This document shows, in pieces, positions 18,175 through 26,156 of a stretch of 64,000 bases of DNA. The first letter of the stretch is position 1. Each line of letters begins with the position of its first letter. Both the position numbers and the translations under genes were made by a program. The DNA comes from Oscillospiraceae bacterium. Its GTDB lineage: Bacteria > Bacillota > Clostridia > Oscillospirales > Oscillospiraceae. The notes under the pieces were generated by a model. It saw only the letters and a list, made by a program, of their open reading frames with translations, was not told where the DNA came from and did not search any database. The stretch spans positions 43,568 to 107,567 of the forward strand of contig JAFVXA010000046.1 of assembly GCA_017501355.1 (NCBI GenBank). Reading direction: 5' to 3'.

Positions 18175-19536
18175 TCATTTTTCAAGGATGATCGCGCCCT
18201 TTTCGCGCTCAGCAAGGGCATCCTTGATGTGGGCAATGGCATCGGCGGGGGAGACGGTGATCTGCTCGCCCGTGACCATGTTCTTGCAGCCCACGGTGCC
18301 GTCCGCGATCTCGTTGTCGCCGAGAATGAGGACGAAGGGCACGCTGAGCTTGTCCGCGTAGTTCATCTTCTGCTTGAACTTCTTCTGCTCGCTGTAAAGC
18401 TGGACGCGGAGACCTGCCTCGCGGAAGGCGGTGGCAGTGGCGATGACCGCGCCGGTGTTCTCGGTCATGGGCAGCACCAAAACATCGCAGGGGGCGGTGT
18501 TGAGATCAGCGTTCAGCAGACCCTGTTCGCCGAGGACATAGAACAGGCGGGTCAGACCGATGGAGATGCCAACGCCGGGGAGCTGCTTGTCGGTATAGTA
18601 CTCGGCGAGGTTATCGTAGCGACCGCCGGAGCAGACAGAGCCAATCTCGGGATGGTCGAGCAGGGTGGTCTCGTAGACGGTGCCGGTGTAGTAGTCAAGA
18701 CCGCGTGCGATGGTGAGATCCACGGCGAAGTTTTCCTCGGGTACGCCGAAGGCGGCGAGGTACTTCGTCACGGTATTGAGTTCTTCCAAGCCTGCATCGA
18801 AGATCTCGTTTCTGCCCTTGTATTCCTGCAGAGCGGTGAGGACTTCGGTGTTGCTGCCGGTGATGGCGATGAAACGAAGGATCTCGTCAGCCTGTGCTTC
18901 AGTGAGGGCGATCTCCTTGTCCATGAGGAGCTTCTTCACCTTTTCTGCACCGATCTTGTCCAGTTTATCCACGGTGCGCATGATATCGCCGGACTTTTCC
19001 TCGAGACCCTGCATGGCGTAGAAGCCGGTGAGGAGCTTGCGGTTATTCACGCGGATCTGGAAACGGGTGAGACCGAGATCACGGAAGGTGCGGTAGATGA
19101 TGCTGGGGATCTCTGCTTCGTTGAGAATGTCCAGCTTGCCGTCGCCGATGATGTCGATGTCCGCCTGATAGAACTCGCGGAAGCGACCGCGCTGGGCGCG
19201 CTCGCCGCGATAGACCTTGCCGATCTGATAGCGGCGGAAGGGGAAAGCCAGCTCTGCATAGTGCAGTGCCACATACTTTGCAAGGGGCACGGTCAGGTCA
19301 AAGCGGAGGGAGAGATCGCTGTCGCCCTTCTGGAAGCGGTAGATCTGCTTTTCGGTGTCGCCGCCGCCCTTGGCAAGCAAAACATCGCTGCTTTCGATGG
19401 CAGGGGTGTCCAGCGCAGTGAAGCCGAAGCTGGCGTAATTCTTGCGCAGCACTGCCATGATGCGTTCCATCTGCATCTGGGGTGCGGGCAGAAGCTCCAT
19501 AAAGCCGGAGAGAGTGTGGGGTTTGATGCGTTCCAT
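18175..19536 (-). CDS. hisS: Histidyl-tRNA synthetase
   Basis: Charges tRNA-His. The 453-residue class II enzyme contains motif 2 (YQIGKVYRGERAQRGRFREFYQADID), the HisA signature GLDYYTGTVYET, motif 3 (GVGISIGLTRLFYVL) and a C-terminal anticodon-binding domain. The start MERIKPHTLSGFMELLP fits the family, although many bacterial HisRS are a little shorter at the C-terminus. A T-box leader precedes it, so expression should respond to uncharged tRNA. Confidence 0.97.
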   Translation of the reverse strand: MERIKPHTLSGFMELLPAPQMQMERIMAVLRKNYASFGFTALDTPAIESSDVLLAKGGGDTEKQIYRFQKGDSDLSLRFDLTVPLAKYVALHYAELAFPFRRYQIGKVYRGERAQRGRFREFYQADIDIIGDGKLDILNEAEIPSIIYRTFRDLGLTRFQIRVNNRKLLTGFYAMQGLEEKSGDIMRTVDKLDKIGAEKVKKLLMDKEIALTEAQADEILRFIAITGSNTEVLTALQEYKGRNEIFDAGLEELNTVTKYLAAFGVPEENFAVDLTIARGLDYYTGTVYETTLLDHPEIGSVCSGGRYDNLAEYYTDKQLPGVGISIGLTRLFYVLGEQGLLNADLNTAPCDVLVLPMTENTGAVIATATAFREAGLRVQLYSEQKKFKQKMNYADKLSVPFVLILGDNEIADGTVGCKNMVTGEQITVSPADAIAHIKDALAEREKGAIILEK

Positions 19537-19574
19537 ATTGATCGTCCTTTCGGATGAAGTGTGTTGTGGGAGAA

Positions 19575-19850
19575 GTAAAAAAACACGCTACCCTCCCCAT
19601 TTTGCAGAACGATGCCTGCAAAGTTGGGACGATAGCGTGTCGCTTCGTGGTGCCACCCAAGTTCAGGAGTCTCGCAAGGCGCAGAAACTCCCCTTTTCGC
19701 CCTCATACGGGAGGACAGCCGTCCGCTCCGCCGCTGTCTTCACCCTTGTCGTCCGTCCCGAACGCTTCCAGCCATGGCGCTCTTCTCTGGTGGGGGAGGG
19801 CAGGGGGTACTCCTGCGGTTTCTCAGCGAATGCATTGTGTCAAAACAACG
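19575..19850 (-). promoter_or_regulatory. T-box leader of hisS
   Basis: The complement of 19645-19657 reads GGGTGGCACCACG, the T-box bulge that pairs with the acceptor end of uncharged tRNA. It is followed by an intrinsic terminator (19582-19639, stem ACACGCTA / TAGCGTGT and a seven-base T run) directly before the hisS start. Upstream sequence contains the purine-rich AGAGA and GGAGTA segments expected in stem I. The specifier codon could not be assigned with confidence; CAC or CAT would be expected for histidine. Uncharged tRNA should favour the antiterminator and allow hisS transcription. Confidence 0.88.
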
Positions 19851-19856
19851 CCCTAT

Positions 19857-19885
19857 ATTATAGTGTGCTTTTGGGAAAAAGTCAA
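19857..19885 (-). promoter_or_regulatory. Promoter of the T-box/hisS transcript
   Basis: On the complement TTGACT (19885-19880), 17 bases, TATAAT (19862-19857). It overlaps the 3' end of mgsA by one base, so hisS is transcribed separately from mgsA. Confidence 0.85.
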
Positions 19886-20302
19886 TTACGCGGTGAAGGG
19901 CTTGCGCTTGGGATAGAGGATGTTGCGCCAGTCGAGGTCGCCGCGATTGAGACCCAGCACCAGCATTTCTGCCGTTGCCACGTTGGAGGCATAGGGCACG
20001 TTGTTCTGGTCGCAGAGCTTGGAGACATAGGCGATATCTTCGCCGACGGTGGGGTTGTGGGGGTCGCAAAGGAAGATCACGAGGTCGATCTCATTGTAGG
20101 AAATGCGTGCACCGATTTGCTGGCTGCCGCCGTGAGCGTAGCTCAGGAAGCGGTGGATCTGCAGACCGGTGGCTTCTGCCACCATAGCGCCGGTGGTTGC
20201 GGTGGCGCAGAGGGTATGCTTGGAGAGAATGCCTGCATAAGCGGTGCAGAACTGGACCATGAGTTCCTTCTTGTTGTCGTGGGACATCAATGCGATATTC
20301 AT
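19886..20302 (-). CDS. mgsA: Methylglyoxal synthase
   Basis: Converts dihydroxyacetone phosphate to methylglyoxal and phosphate, a bypass of lower glycolysis that relieves sugar-phosphate stress. The 138-residue protein shows MNIALMSHDNKKELM, the phosphate-binding ATATTGAMV, a GGSQQIGA loop and the active-site segment LCDPHNP. SNVATAEML follows near the C-terminus. Small size and motif order match MgsA. GAAGGAGG precedes the ATG. It follows the MinD-like gene on the same strand with a 56-base gap. Confidence 0.93.
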   Translation of the reverse strand: MNIALMSHDNKKELMVQFCTAYAGILSKHTLCATATTGAMVAEATGLQIHRFLSYAHGGSQQIGARISYNEIDLVIFLCDPHNPTVGEDIAYVSKLCDQNNVPYASNVATAEMLVLGLNRGDLDWRNILYPKRKPFTA

Positions 20303-20358
20303 GGGTACGGACCTCCTTCTTTTCTTTCTGTATAATTGTATCTCTATATTACTGTTTG

Positions 20359-21102
20359 TTATCGGATTTTCATCAGCGGCACCCGCTCTCCGTCGATGCG
20401 GCGGGCAATATTGCGGTATGCCTTGGCGGCGTTTTTGTCGCCGGTGAGGAGCAGGGGAATGCCGCGATTCAGTGCCACGGTCATCAGCTCATCCTCGGGC
20501 ACGACACCGAGGAGGGGCAGACCTGCCGCGTCCATGGCATCGTCGATGGTGGTGTGGAGGGCTTTGAGCAGAGACTTCTGCACCCGGTTCACCACGAGGT
20601 GGAGCTTGCCCACGGGGAAGTGGGAGAGGAGCGTCACTGTGTGCTGGGCATCCCGCAGGGAGGATGCGTCGGTGTTGGCAACCACCACCACCCGGTCTGC
20701 GCCCGCTACGGCGAGGTCGAAGCCTTCGCCGAGACCTGCGGGGGCATCCAGCAGGCAGTAGTCAAAGACGCTGGCAGCGGCGTGGAGAAATTTCTTCATC
20801 TGCTCGGGGGTGACCTCCCCCTCTCTCAGCCGCATGGGGGCGGTGAGGAGATAGAGATTGCCCAGTTCGGGATGCTGCACCGCGGCGTTTTCAAAGCTGC
20901 AGCGCCCGGTGATGACATCGGAAAAGTCCATCATCGCCCGATCACTGAGACCGAGGGACAGATCCAGATTCCGCAGCCCCACATCGCAGTCGATGCACAG
21001 CACCCGCTTGCCGAGCAGCGCCAGCGCGGAGCCGACACCCGCCGTCAGCGAGGTTTTGCCGGTGCCTCCTTTGCCGGAGACGATGGCGATACTCTGTCCC
21101 AT
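20359..21102 (-). CDS. minD: MinD-like ParA-family ATPase
   Basis: A 247-residue deviant-Walker ATPase: SGKGGTGKTS (residues 9-18, signature lysine present), switch I DVGLRNLDL and Walker B-like LLDAPAGLGEG, all closest to MinD. MinD places the division septum by recruiting MinC at the poles. Two points are unusual. No minC or minE is adjacent, and the C-terminus (RRIDGERVPLMKIR) is not an obvious amphipathic membrane-targeting helix. An FlhG-like or other orphan role is possible. It lies in a run of rsmG, minD and mgsA. Confidence 0.8.
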   Translation of the reverse strand: MGQSIAIVSGKGGTGKTSLTAGVGSALALLGKRVLCIDCDVGLRNLDLSLGLSDRAMMDFSDVITGRCSFENAAVQHPELGNLYLLTAPMRLREGEVTPEQMKKFLHAAASVFDYCLLDAPAGLGEGFDLAVAGADRVVVVANTDASSLRDAQHTVTLLSHFPVGKLHLVVNRVQKSLLKALHTTIDDAMDAAGLPLLGVVPEDELMTVALNRGIPLLLTGDKNAAKAYRNIARRIDGERVPLMKIR

Positions 21103-21135
21103 GGGTGCGCTCCTTTCTGCTGTGGCTTCGCAAGC

Positions 21136-21831
21136 TTACAGCGGTTGTTTCTTGATCTTGGCGAAGGCACGGGGATACTTGGCGGGGGTGGGGGAGACCT
21201 TGTCGATCACCACCACACGGTGGGTCACCTCCGTGCCGGGAATGGTATAGTCCTCCACGCGGCTGATCTTGCCGCCGAGGGTCTTGATGGCGCTTTTTGC
21301 AGCGGCGATCTCCTCTTCGCTCTCCACGCTCTTCATGGCGAGGAACTGACCGCCCACCTTTACAAGGGGCAGCGCCAGCTCGCTGAGCATACTGAGGTTG
21401 GCGACGGCGCGGGAGACGGCGTAATCATAGCCCTCGCGCTGACTTGCGGCGAACTCCTCAGCTCTTGCGTGGACGCAGACAACATCGGCGAAGCCGAGGT
21501 CGGCGCAGCAATCTTTCAGAAAGTCGATGCGCTTGTTAAGACTATCGAGAAGTGTGAGGGAGAAATCCTCCTTCACGATGCGCATGGGCATACCGGGGAA
21601 GCCTGCGCCGGTGCCGACATCCACCACCTTCTTGCCCGTGAAGTCTGCCATGGTCAGCATGGCGGCGCTATCGAGGAGGTGGAGCGTTGCCACGTCCTGC
21701 TCCTCGGTGATGGCGGTGAGGTTCATGACCTTGTTCTTCTCCAGCAGCAACTCGGAGAAGCGGCGCAGCTGCGGGATGCTTTCGGCGGGCAGACCCAGTG
21801 CAGTCAAGCCATTTTGCAGCAGCGCTTCCAT
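21136..21831 (-). CDS. rsmG: 16S rRNA (guanine527-N7)-methyltransferase RsmG
   Basis: Uses S-adenosylmethionine to methylate G527 of 16S rRNA; loss gives low-level streptomycin resistance. The 231-residue GidB protein has the SAM-binding VVDVGTGAGFPGMPM, LLDSLNKRIDFL and YDYAVSRAVANLSML. It normally follows mnmG and precedes noc or parA near the origin; here mscL is upstream and minD downstream. Its ATG overlaps the mscL stop by one base (TAATG), so the two are translationally coupled. Confidence 0.97.
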   Translation of the reverse strand: MEALLQNGLTALGLPAESIPQLRRFSELLLEKNKVMNLTAITEEQDVATLHLLDSAAMLTMADFTGKKVVDVGTGAGFPGMPMRIVKEDFSLTLLDSLNKRIDFLKDCCADLGFADVVCVHARAEEFAASQREGYDYAVSRAVANLSMLSELALPLVKVGGQFLAMKSVESEEEIAAAKSAIKTLGGKISRVEDYTIPGTEVTHRVVVIDKVSPTPAKYPRAFAKIKKQPL

Positions 21832-22277
21832 TACTTGCGCTCCTTCAGCAGGTCGCGGATCTCCGTCAGCAGCACTTCCTCATTGGAGGGAGCGGGAGGT
21901 GCGGGAGGAGCAGCTTCCTCTTCTTTTTTTCTCTGCAGCTTGTTCAGCGCCTTGATCATGCAGAAGACGGCAAAGGCGATGATGATAAAATCGAGGAAGA
22001 CGGCAATGGTGTTGCCGAAGTTCACAGCCACCTCGGGCAGGACCTCCACCATTTCGTTCGTGGCGGGGTCGAGCTCCTTGACCGCTTCCTTCAGCACCCA
22101 CTTCCATGCGGTGAAGTCGATGCCGCCGGTGATCATGGAGATCAGGGGCATGATGATGTCGTTGACGATAGAGGTGGTGATCTTGCCGAAGGCACCGCCG
22201 ATGACAACACCGACAGCCAGATCAATCACGTTGCCGCGCATGGCAAAGGCTTTAAATTCTTCAAAAAACTTTTTCAT
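21831..22277 (-). CDS. mscL: Large-conductance mechanosensitive channel MscL
   Basis: Pentameric channel that opens under membrane tension to release solutes on osmotic downshock. The 148-residue chain starts [31 protein letters not shown], the canonical amphipathic helix plus first pore helix. The second membrane helix is at about 87-110 ([19 protein letters not shown]), and a charged C-terminal bundle follows an alanine/proline linker ([10 protein letters not shown]). The loop between helices is of normal size. The only ribosome site is a weak AGGA 9 bases upstream. Confidence 0.97.
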   Translation of the reverse strand: MKKFFEEFKAFAMRGNVIDLAVGVVIGGAFGKITTSIVNDIIMPLISMITGGIDFTAWKWVLKEAVKELDPATNEMVEVLPEVAVNFGNTIAVFLDFIIIAFAVFCMIKALNKLQRKKEEEAAPPAPPAPSNEEVLLTEIRDLLKERK

Positions 22278-22348
22278 ATTGTATTATCCTATCCGAATAT
22301 TACGAATGGTAATCGGTTTTCGCGTTTTTGGGTTGTGGTGAGAGCCCT

Positions 22349-22402
22349 TTAGTTCTTGGGAACGAGGATCTCCTTACCGCCCATGGCGTCCTCGCAAGTT
22401 CC
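22349..22402 (-). pseudogene. Remnant 3' end of a second serS copy
   Basis: In the frame ending at the TAA (22351-22349) the complement encodes DAMGGKEILVPKN, nearly the same as the true SerRS C-terminus YMGGKAVLTPKN 148 bases away. Downstream of both stops the DNA also matches (GGGTTG ... GAGCCC or GAACCC then TTTAG). Nothing upstream of the 18 recognisable codons is SerRS-like. This looks like a leftover of duplication or gene replacement at serS. No promoter or start is present. Confidence 0.7.
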
Positions 22403-22496
22403 ATATCCTTAGCTTCCGCTGTTGCGAAAGCTAACTCATTTCGCTGCTCGTCCTTTTCCCATCACAACCGCTTCGCTGGGTTGCGATGGGAACCCT

Positions 22497-23801
22497 TTAG
22501 TTCTTGGGAGTGAGAACTGCTTTGCCTCCCATGTAAGGCTGAAGTGCCTCGGGGATGGTGATGCTGCCGTCTGCCTGCAGATGGTTCTCAAGGAAGGCGA
22601 TCAGCATACGGGGAGGAGCCACCACGGTATTGTTGAGGGTGTGGGGTAGGTACATCTTGCCGTCCTCGCCCTTGACGCGCATCTTCAGACGGCGTGCCTG
22701 TGCGTCGCCGAGGTTGGAGCAGGAGCAGACCTCGAAATACTTCTGCTGGCGGGGAGACCATGCCTCGATGTCGCAGGACTTGACCTTGAGATCAGCCAGG
22801 TCACCGGAGCAGCACTCCAGCTGACGGACGGGGATCTCAAGAGAACGGAACAGCTCCACGCTGTAACGCCACATCTTTTCGTACCAGTCCATGCTCTCCT
22901 CGGGCTTGCAGACCACCACCATTTCCTGCTTTTCAAACTGGTGGATGCGGTAGACACCGCGCTCCTCAATGCCGTGAGCGCCCTTTTCCTTGCGGAAGCA
23001 GGGGGAGTAGGAGGTGAGGGTCTGGGGAAGCTTTGCCTCGGGGATGATCTGGTCGATGAACTTACCGATCATGGAATGCTCGGAGGTGCCGATGAGGTAG
23101 AGGTCCTCGCCCTCGATCTTGTACATCATGGCATCCATTTCGGTCTGAGACATGACACCTTCCACCACGGCACCGCGGATCATGAAGGGGGGCACGCAGA
23201 AGGTGAAGCCCTTGTCGATCATAAAGTCGCGGGCATACGCCAGCACGCCCTCGTGCAGGCGGGCGATGTCGCCCATGAGATAATAGAAGCCGTTGCCGGA
23301 GACGCGACCGGCGCTGTCCATGTCAATGCCGTCCAGACGCTCCATGATCTGGGTGTGATAGGGGATCTCATAGTCGGGCACCACGGGATCGCCGAAACGC
23401 TGCACTTCCACGTTGTACTCGTCGCTCTCGCCGATGGGCACGGAGGGGTCGATGATGTTGGGGATCAGCATCATGCGGCTGCGGATCTCCTGTGCGTACT
23501 CGCCCTCCAGCACTTCCAGCTCAGCAAGGCGGTCTGCGTTTGCCTTGACCTGTGCCTTGACAGCCTCTGCCTCTTCCAGCTTGCTGGGATCCTTCTTTGC
23601 CTGACCCATCAGCATACCAACCTGCTTGGAGAGGGTGTTGCGGGCAGCGCGGAGATCGCTTGCCTCCTGAATGGCAGCGCGGTGCTTACGATCCAGCTCC
23701 ATCACCTCGTCCACGAGGGGGAGCTTGGCATCCTGGAACTTTTTCTTGATGTTTTCGCGGACAAGTTCGGGGTTGTCGCGAATCAGCTTGATATCAATCA
23801 T
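22497..23801 (-). CDS. serS: Seryl-tRNA synthetase
   Basis: Charges tRNA-Ser (and tRNA-Sec if present). The 434-residue class II enzyme has an N-terminal coiled-coil arm (about residues 30-105: LDRKHRAAIQEASDLRAARN) and motif 2 (LTSYSPCFRKEKGAHGIEERGVYRIHQF). Motif 3 is near NNTVVAPPRMLIAFLENH. The frame is open eight codons further to a TTG, but the ATG at 23801 (MIDIKLIRDNPELVREN) is the family start and has AGAGG before it. No T-box is seen upstream; the 5' flank instead holds a parS site. Confidence 0.97.
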   Translation of the reverse strand: MIDIKLIRDNPELVRENIKKKFQDAKLPLVDEVMELDRKHRAAIQEASDLRAARNTLSKQVGMLMGQAKKDPSKLEEAEAVKAQVKANADRLAELEVLEGEYAQEIRSRMMLIPNIIDPSVPIGESDEYNVEVQRFGDPVVPDYEIPYHTQIMERLDGIDMDSAGRVSGNGFYYLMGDIARLHEGVLAYARDFMIDKGFTFCVPPFMIRGAVVEGVMSQTEMDAMMYKIEGEDLYLIGTSEHSMIGKFIDQIIPEAKLPQTLTSYSPCFRKEKGAHGIEERGVYRIHQFEKQEMVVVCKPEESMDWYEKMWRYSVELFRSLEIPVRQLECCSGDLADLKVKSCDIEAWSPRQQKYFEVCSCSNLGDAQARRLKMRVKGEDGKMYLPHTLNNTVVAPPRMLIAFLENHLQADGSITIPEALQPYMGGKAVLTPKN

Positions 23802-23833
23802 GGTAATATACCTCTTTTCGTTCAATTAGAAAT

Positions 23834-23849
23834 TGTTTCACGTGAAACA
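23834..23849. promoter_or_regulatory. parS site 1
   Basis: Perfect 16-base palindrome TGTTTCACGTGAAACA, identical to the Bacillus-type parS consensus bound by Spo0J/ParB. It lies between serS and the gene downstream of parB. Confidence 0.95.
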
Positions 23850-23851
23850 AA

Positions 23852-24250
23852 TTATTCTGCTTGGTCTGCCTCGGCGGCGGGAATCTGCTGTCGTGCTTCC
23901 ACCAGCTGCTTCTGCAGGGAGAGAATTTCCTGCTGCAGGTCAAAAATGGTGTCCCGCTGGGCATCGACTTCTTCCTCCAGCGCGGCGATCTCCTCCATCA
24001 GCGCAGCGTTGCGCTCCTCAGACTCCTGCAGGAGCTGGAAGGAGTTGACGTTCTGCTGCAGCTCGCCCATGACTTCCTGATTGCTGCGGTGGCTCATAAA
24101 GAAGGAGAGACTCATCAGCAGCAGTGCCACGGCGAACATGGCGATGAGATAGACGTAGACGGGCTTCTGCTTGGGCTTGGGTTCGCGGGCGGCTTGACTG
24201 GCGGCGCGTTCCACGTCTGCGGCGCTTTCCAGCTTTCTTTCTTCGCTCAT
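23852..24250 (-). CDS. Membrane-anchored coiled-coil protein encoded with parB (function unknown)
   Basis: No family is recognised. The 132-residue protein has a charged N-terminal tail of about 30 residues, one membrane helix (about 31-52, VYVYLIAMFAVALLLMSLSF) and a C-terminal heptad-rich region. That region (about 65-120, with EEIAALEEEVDAQRDTIFDL) predicts a long parallel coiled coil. No signal peptidase site is evident. The short basic segment before the helix suggests the tail is cytoplasmic and the coil external. Its start overlaps parB by four bases, so it is translated with parAB. A role in chromosome segregation or envelope organisation is inference from position only. Confidence 0.7.
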   Translation of the reverse strand: MSEERKLESAADVERAASQAAREPKPKQKPVYVYLIAMFAVALLLMSLSFFMSHRSNQEVMGELQQNVNSFQLLQESEERNAALMEEIAALEEEVDAQRDTIFDLQQEILSLQKQLVEARQQIPAAEADQAE

Positions 24251-25131
24251 GCCTTGCCTCCGCTCTTGCGGCGCAGGGTGTGGAGGGCATCCAGCAGATC
24301 ATTCAGATCGTCCACGCCGTAGTATTCGATTTCCAGTCTGCCCTTTTTCTTGCCGCTGACGATACGGCAGCTGCGACCGAGGTGTTCTGTCAGCTCATGG
24401 GCGGCAGCCTCCGTATAGTTGACCGAGAGCATTTCCTCGGGGGAGGGGGCTTTCTTCGGCTCTTTGCCGAACTTCTTCACCAGCGCTTCGGTCTGGCGCA
24501 CGCTGAGATCGTTCTTGATGATGGTTTCCGCCAGCTTCTCCTGCATATCGGGGGAGAGGGGGATGAGGGTTCTTGCGTGACCTGCGGAGAGCTGCCCCTC
24601 CTCCACCAGCTTTCGCACGGGAGCGCAGAGGTGGAGCAGACGCATGACGTTCGCCACGGCGCTGCGGCTCTTGCCCACGCGCTCAGCGGCTTCCTCCTGG
24701 GTCAGATTGTAGCTTTCCATCAGTGCGTGGTAGCCCTCTGCTTCTTCCATGGGGTTCAGATCCTCGCGCTGCAGGTTTTCGATCATGGCAAGCTCCATTG
24801 CCTTGCGGTCGTCGGCTTCGATGATCACCACGGGGACTTCGCTGAGCCCTGCCATGCGGGCGGCACGCCAGCGGCGTTCGCCTGCGATGATCTGATAGTA
24901 GCCGCTTGCGAGCTTGCGGACGGTGATGGGCTGAATGATGCCGTGCTCACGGATGGAATCCGCGAGATCGGCAAGCGCCTCTTCGTCAAAGCGCTTTCTC
25001 GGCTGAGAAGCGCAGGTCTCGATTTGAGAGAGGGGAAGGGTGTGAGTCTGCTCTGCGACGCTGCTTTCCAGTGCGGCATCGCCCAGCAGAGCGCCGAGTC
25101 CGCGACCCAGACCCTTTGCCTGATTTGCCAT
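24247..25131 (-). CDS. parB: Chromosome partitioning protein ParB (Spo0J)
   Basis: CTP-dependent clamp that loads at parS and spreads to organise the origin and recruit SMC. The 294-residue protein has the N-terminal ParA-contact segment GLGRGLGALLGD, the CTP-binding GERRWRAARMAG and ENLQREDLNPMEEA motifs, the helix-turn-helix TQEEAAERVGKSRSAVANVMRLL and a C-terminal dimerisation region (LEIEYYGVDDLNDLLDAL). parA ends 23 bases upstream and two perfect parS sites lie within 1.1 kb. Confidence 0.97.
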   Translation of the reverse strand: MANQAKGLGRGLGALLGDAALESSVAEQTHTLPLSQIETCASQPRKRFDEEALADLADSIREHGIIQPITVRKLASGYYQIIAGERRWRAARMAGLSEVPVVIIEADDRKAMELAMIENLQREDLNPMEEAEGYHALMESYNLTQEEAAERVGKSRSAVANVMRLLHLCAPVRKLVEEGQLSAGHARTLIPLSPDMQEKLAETIIKNDLSVRQTEALVKKFGKEPKKAPSPEEMLSVNYTEAAAHELTEHLGRSCRIVSGKKKGRLEIEYYGVDDLNDLLDALHTLRRKSGGKA

Positions 25132-25154
25132 AGTAACCTCCTGAAAAACGTCCT

Positions 25155-25922
25155 TTAGACGGACTGCGCGGCGTTGGCGCGCAGAAATTCCTCCGCCAGT
25201 GCGAGATAGGCTTCGCTGCCGCGGGAGGAGCGGTCATACGCCGTGATGGGCTTGCCGTGGCTGGGTGCCTCGGACAGGCGGATGTTGCGGGGGATCACGG
25301 TGGCGTAGACCTTGCCGGGGAAATAGCGCTTGACTTCCTCTGCCACCTGCACTGCCAGATTGGTGCGGCTGTCGAACATGGTCAGCAGCACACCCTCCAG
25401 ATTCAGCTTGGGGTTGAGGGAGCGGCGCACGATACGCACGGTGTTCATCAGATCGCTCAGACCTTCGAGGGCGAAATATTCGCTCTGTACGGGGACGAGA
25501 ACGCTGTCAGCCGCGCAAAGGGCGTTGAGCGTCAGGAGCTCCAGAGAAGGGGGGCAGTCGATGAAGATGTAGTCATACTGGGGGGCGAGGGTCTGCAGAG
25601 CACCCCGCAGCAGAAATTCCCGGTTTTCCATGCCGATCATTTCGATGCCCGCGCCTGCAAGGGACTTGGAGCTCGGCAGCACATCACCGTAGCGGGTATG
25701 TACCACAGCCTTTTCTGCGGGGAGATTGTTGATCAGCACGTCATAGATGCCGGTGGCGGTGGTTTTGTCCACGCCCATGCCGGAGGTGGAGTTTGCCTGC
25801 GGGTCGAAATCGCAAAGAAGGATCTTCTTGCCCTTTTCCTGCAGCGCGGCAGCCAGATTGACACAGCTGGTGGTCTTGCCCACGCCGCCTTTCTGGTTGA
25901 CGATTGCGATGATCTTTGCCAA
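25155..25922 (-). CDS. parA: Chromosome partitioning ATPase ParA (Soj)
   Basis: Deviant-Walker ATPase that works with ParB in origin segregation and, in Bacillus, controls DnaA. The start is assigned to TTG at 25922 (AKIIAIVNQKGGVGKTTSCVNLAAAL), which gives 255 residues, the family norm. The upstream open frame contains the promoter and is not ParA-like. Walker A KGGVGKTT is at about residues 10-17, Walker A' DFDPQANST near 40, and Walker B FIDCPPSLELLTLNAL near 120. AAGGAAG stands about 9 bases before the TTG. Confidence 0.95.
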   Translation of the reverse strand: MAKIIAIVNQKGGVGKTTSCVNLAAALQEKGKKILLCDFDPQANSTSGMGVDKTTATGIYDVLINNLPAEKAVVHTRYGDVLPSSKSLAGAGIEMIGMENREFLLRGALQTLAPQYDYIFIDCPPSLELLTLNALCAADSVLVPVQSEYFALEGLSDLMNTVRIVRRSLNPKLNLEGVLLTMFDSRTNLAVQVAEEVKRYFPGKVYATVIPRNIRLSEAPSHGKPITAYDRSSRGSEAYLALAEEFLRANAAQSV

Positions 25923-25992
25923 AAAAGCACTTCCTTCCAAAGGGAACGGGCAAAATTCCGCCAACTTCCCATAATAACGTAATAATAGATAT

Positions 25993-26021
25993 AGTATACA
26001 CAGGAAGGACTGCTTTTTCAA
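25993..26021 (-). promoter_or_regulatory. parA promoter
   Basis: On the complement TTGAAA (26021-26016), a 17-base spacer and TATACT (25998-25993), about 70 bases upstream of the parA start. Confidence 0.8.
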
Positions 26022-26074
26022 GGGATTCACAGCGCTTCCATAAAAATTTTGCAAAGTTTTCCGAAAAAGAAACA

Positions 26075-26100
26075 CCCCCGGCAGCCACAGCTGTCGGGGG
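26075..26100 (-). terminator. Terminator after the GH13 gene
   Basis: Ten-base stem CCCCCGGCAG / CTGTCGGGGG (one G-T pair) with a CCACAG loop. On the complement it is followed by TGTTTCTTTTTC. It separates the GH13 gene from the parA promoter. Confidence 0.8.
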
Positions 26101-26131
26101 CGAAGAAATGTCTCGCAGATTTTTCCGAGAA

Positions 26132-26147
26132 TGTTTCACGTGAAACA
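26132..26147. promoter_or_regulatory. parS site 2
   Basis: A second exact TGTTTCACGTGAAACA, 9 bases beyond the GH13 stop and 2.3 kb from parS site 1, so the two sites bracket the parA-parB locus. Confidence 0.95.
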
Positions 26148-26156
26148 TTGTGTTTC

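Noticed and set aside
20290..22341. Plus-strand open frame of 683 codons across minD, rsmG and mscL
   Set aside because: Covers three conserved genes on the other strand, with shadow composition.
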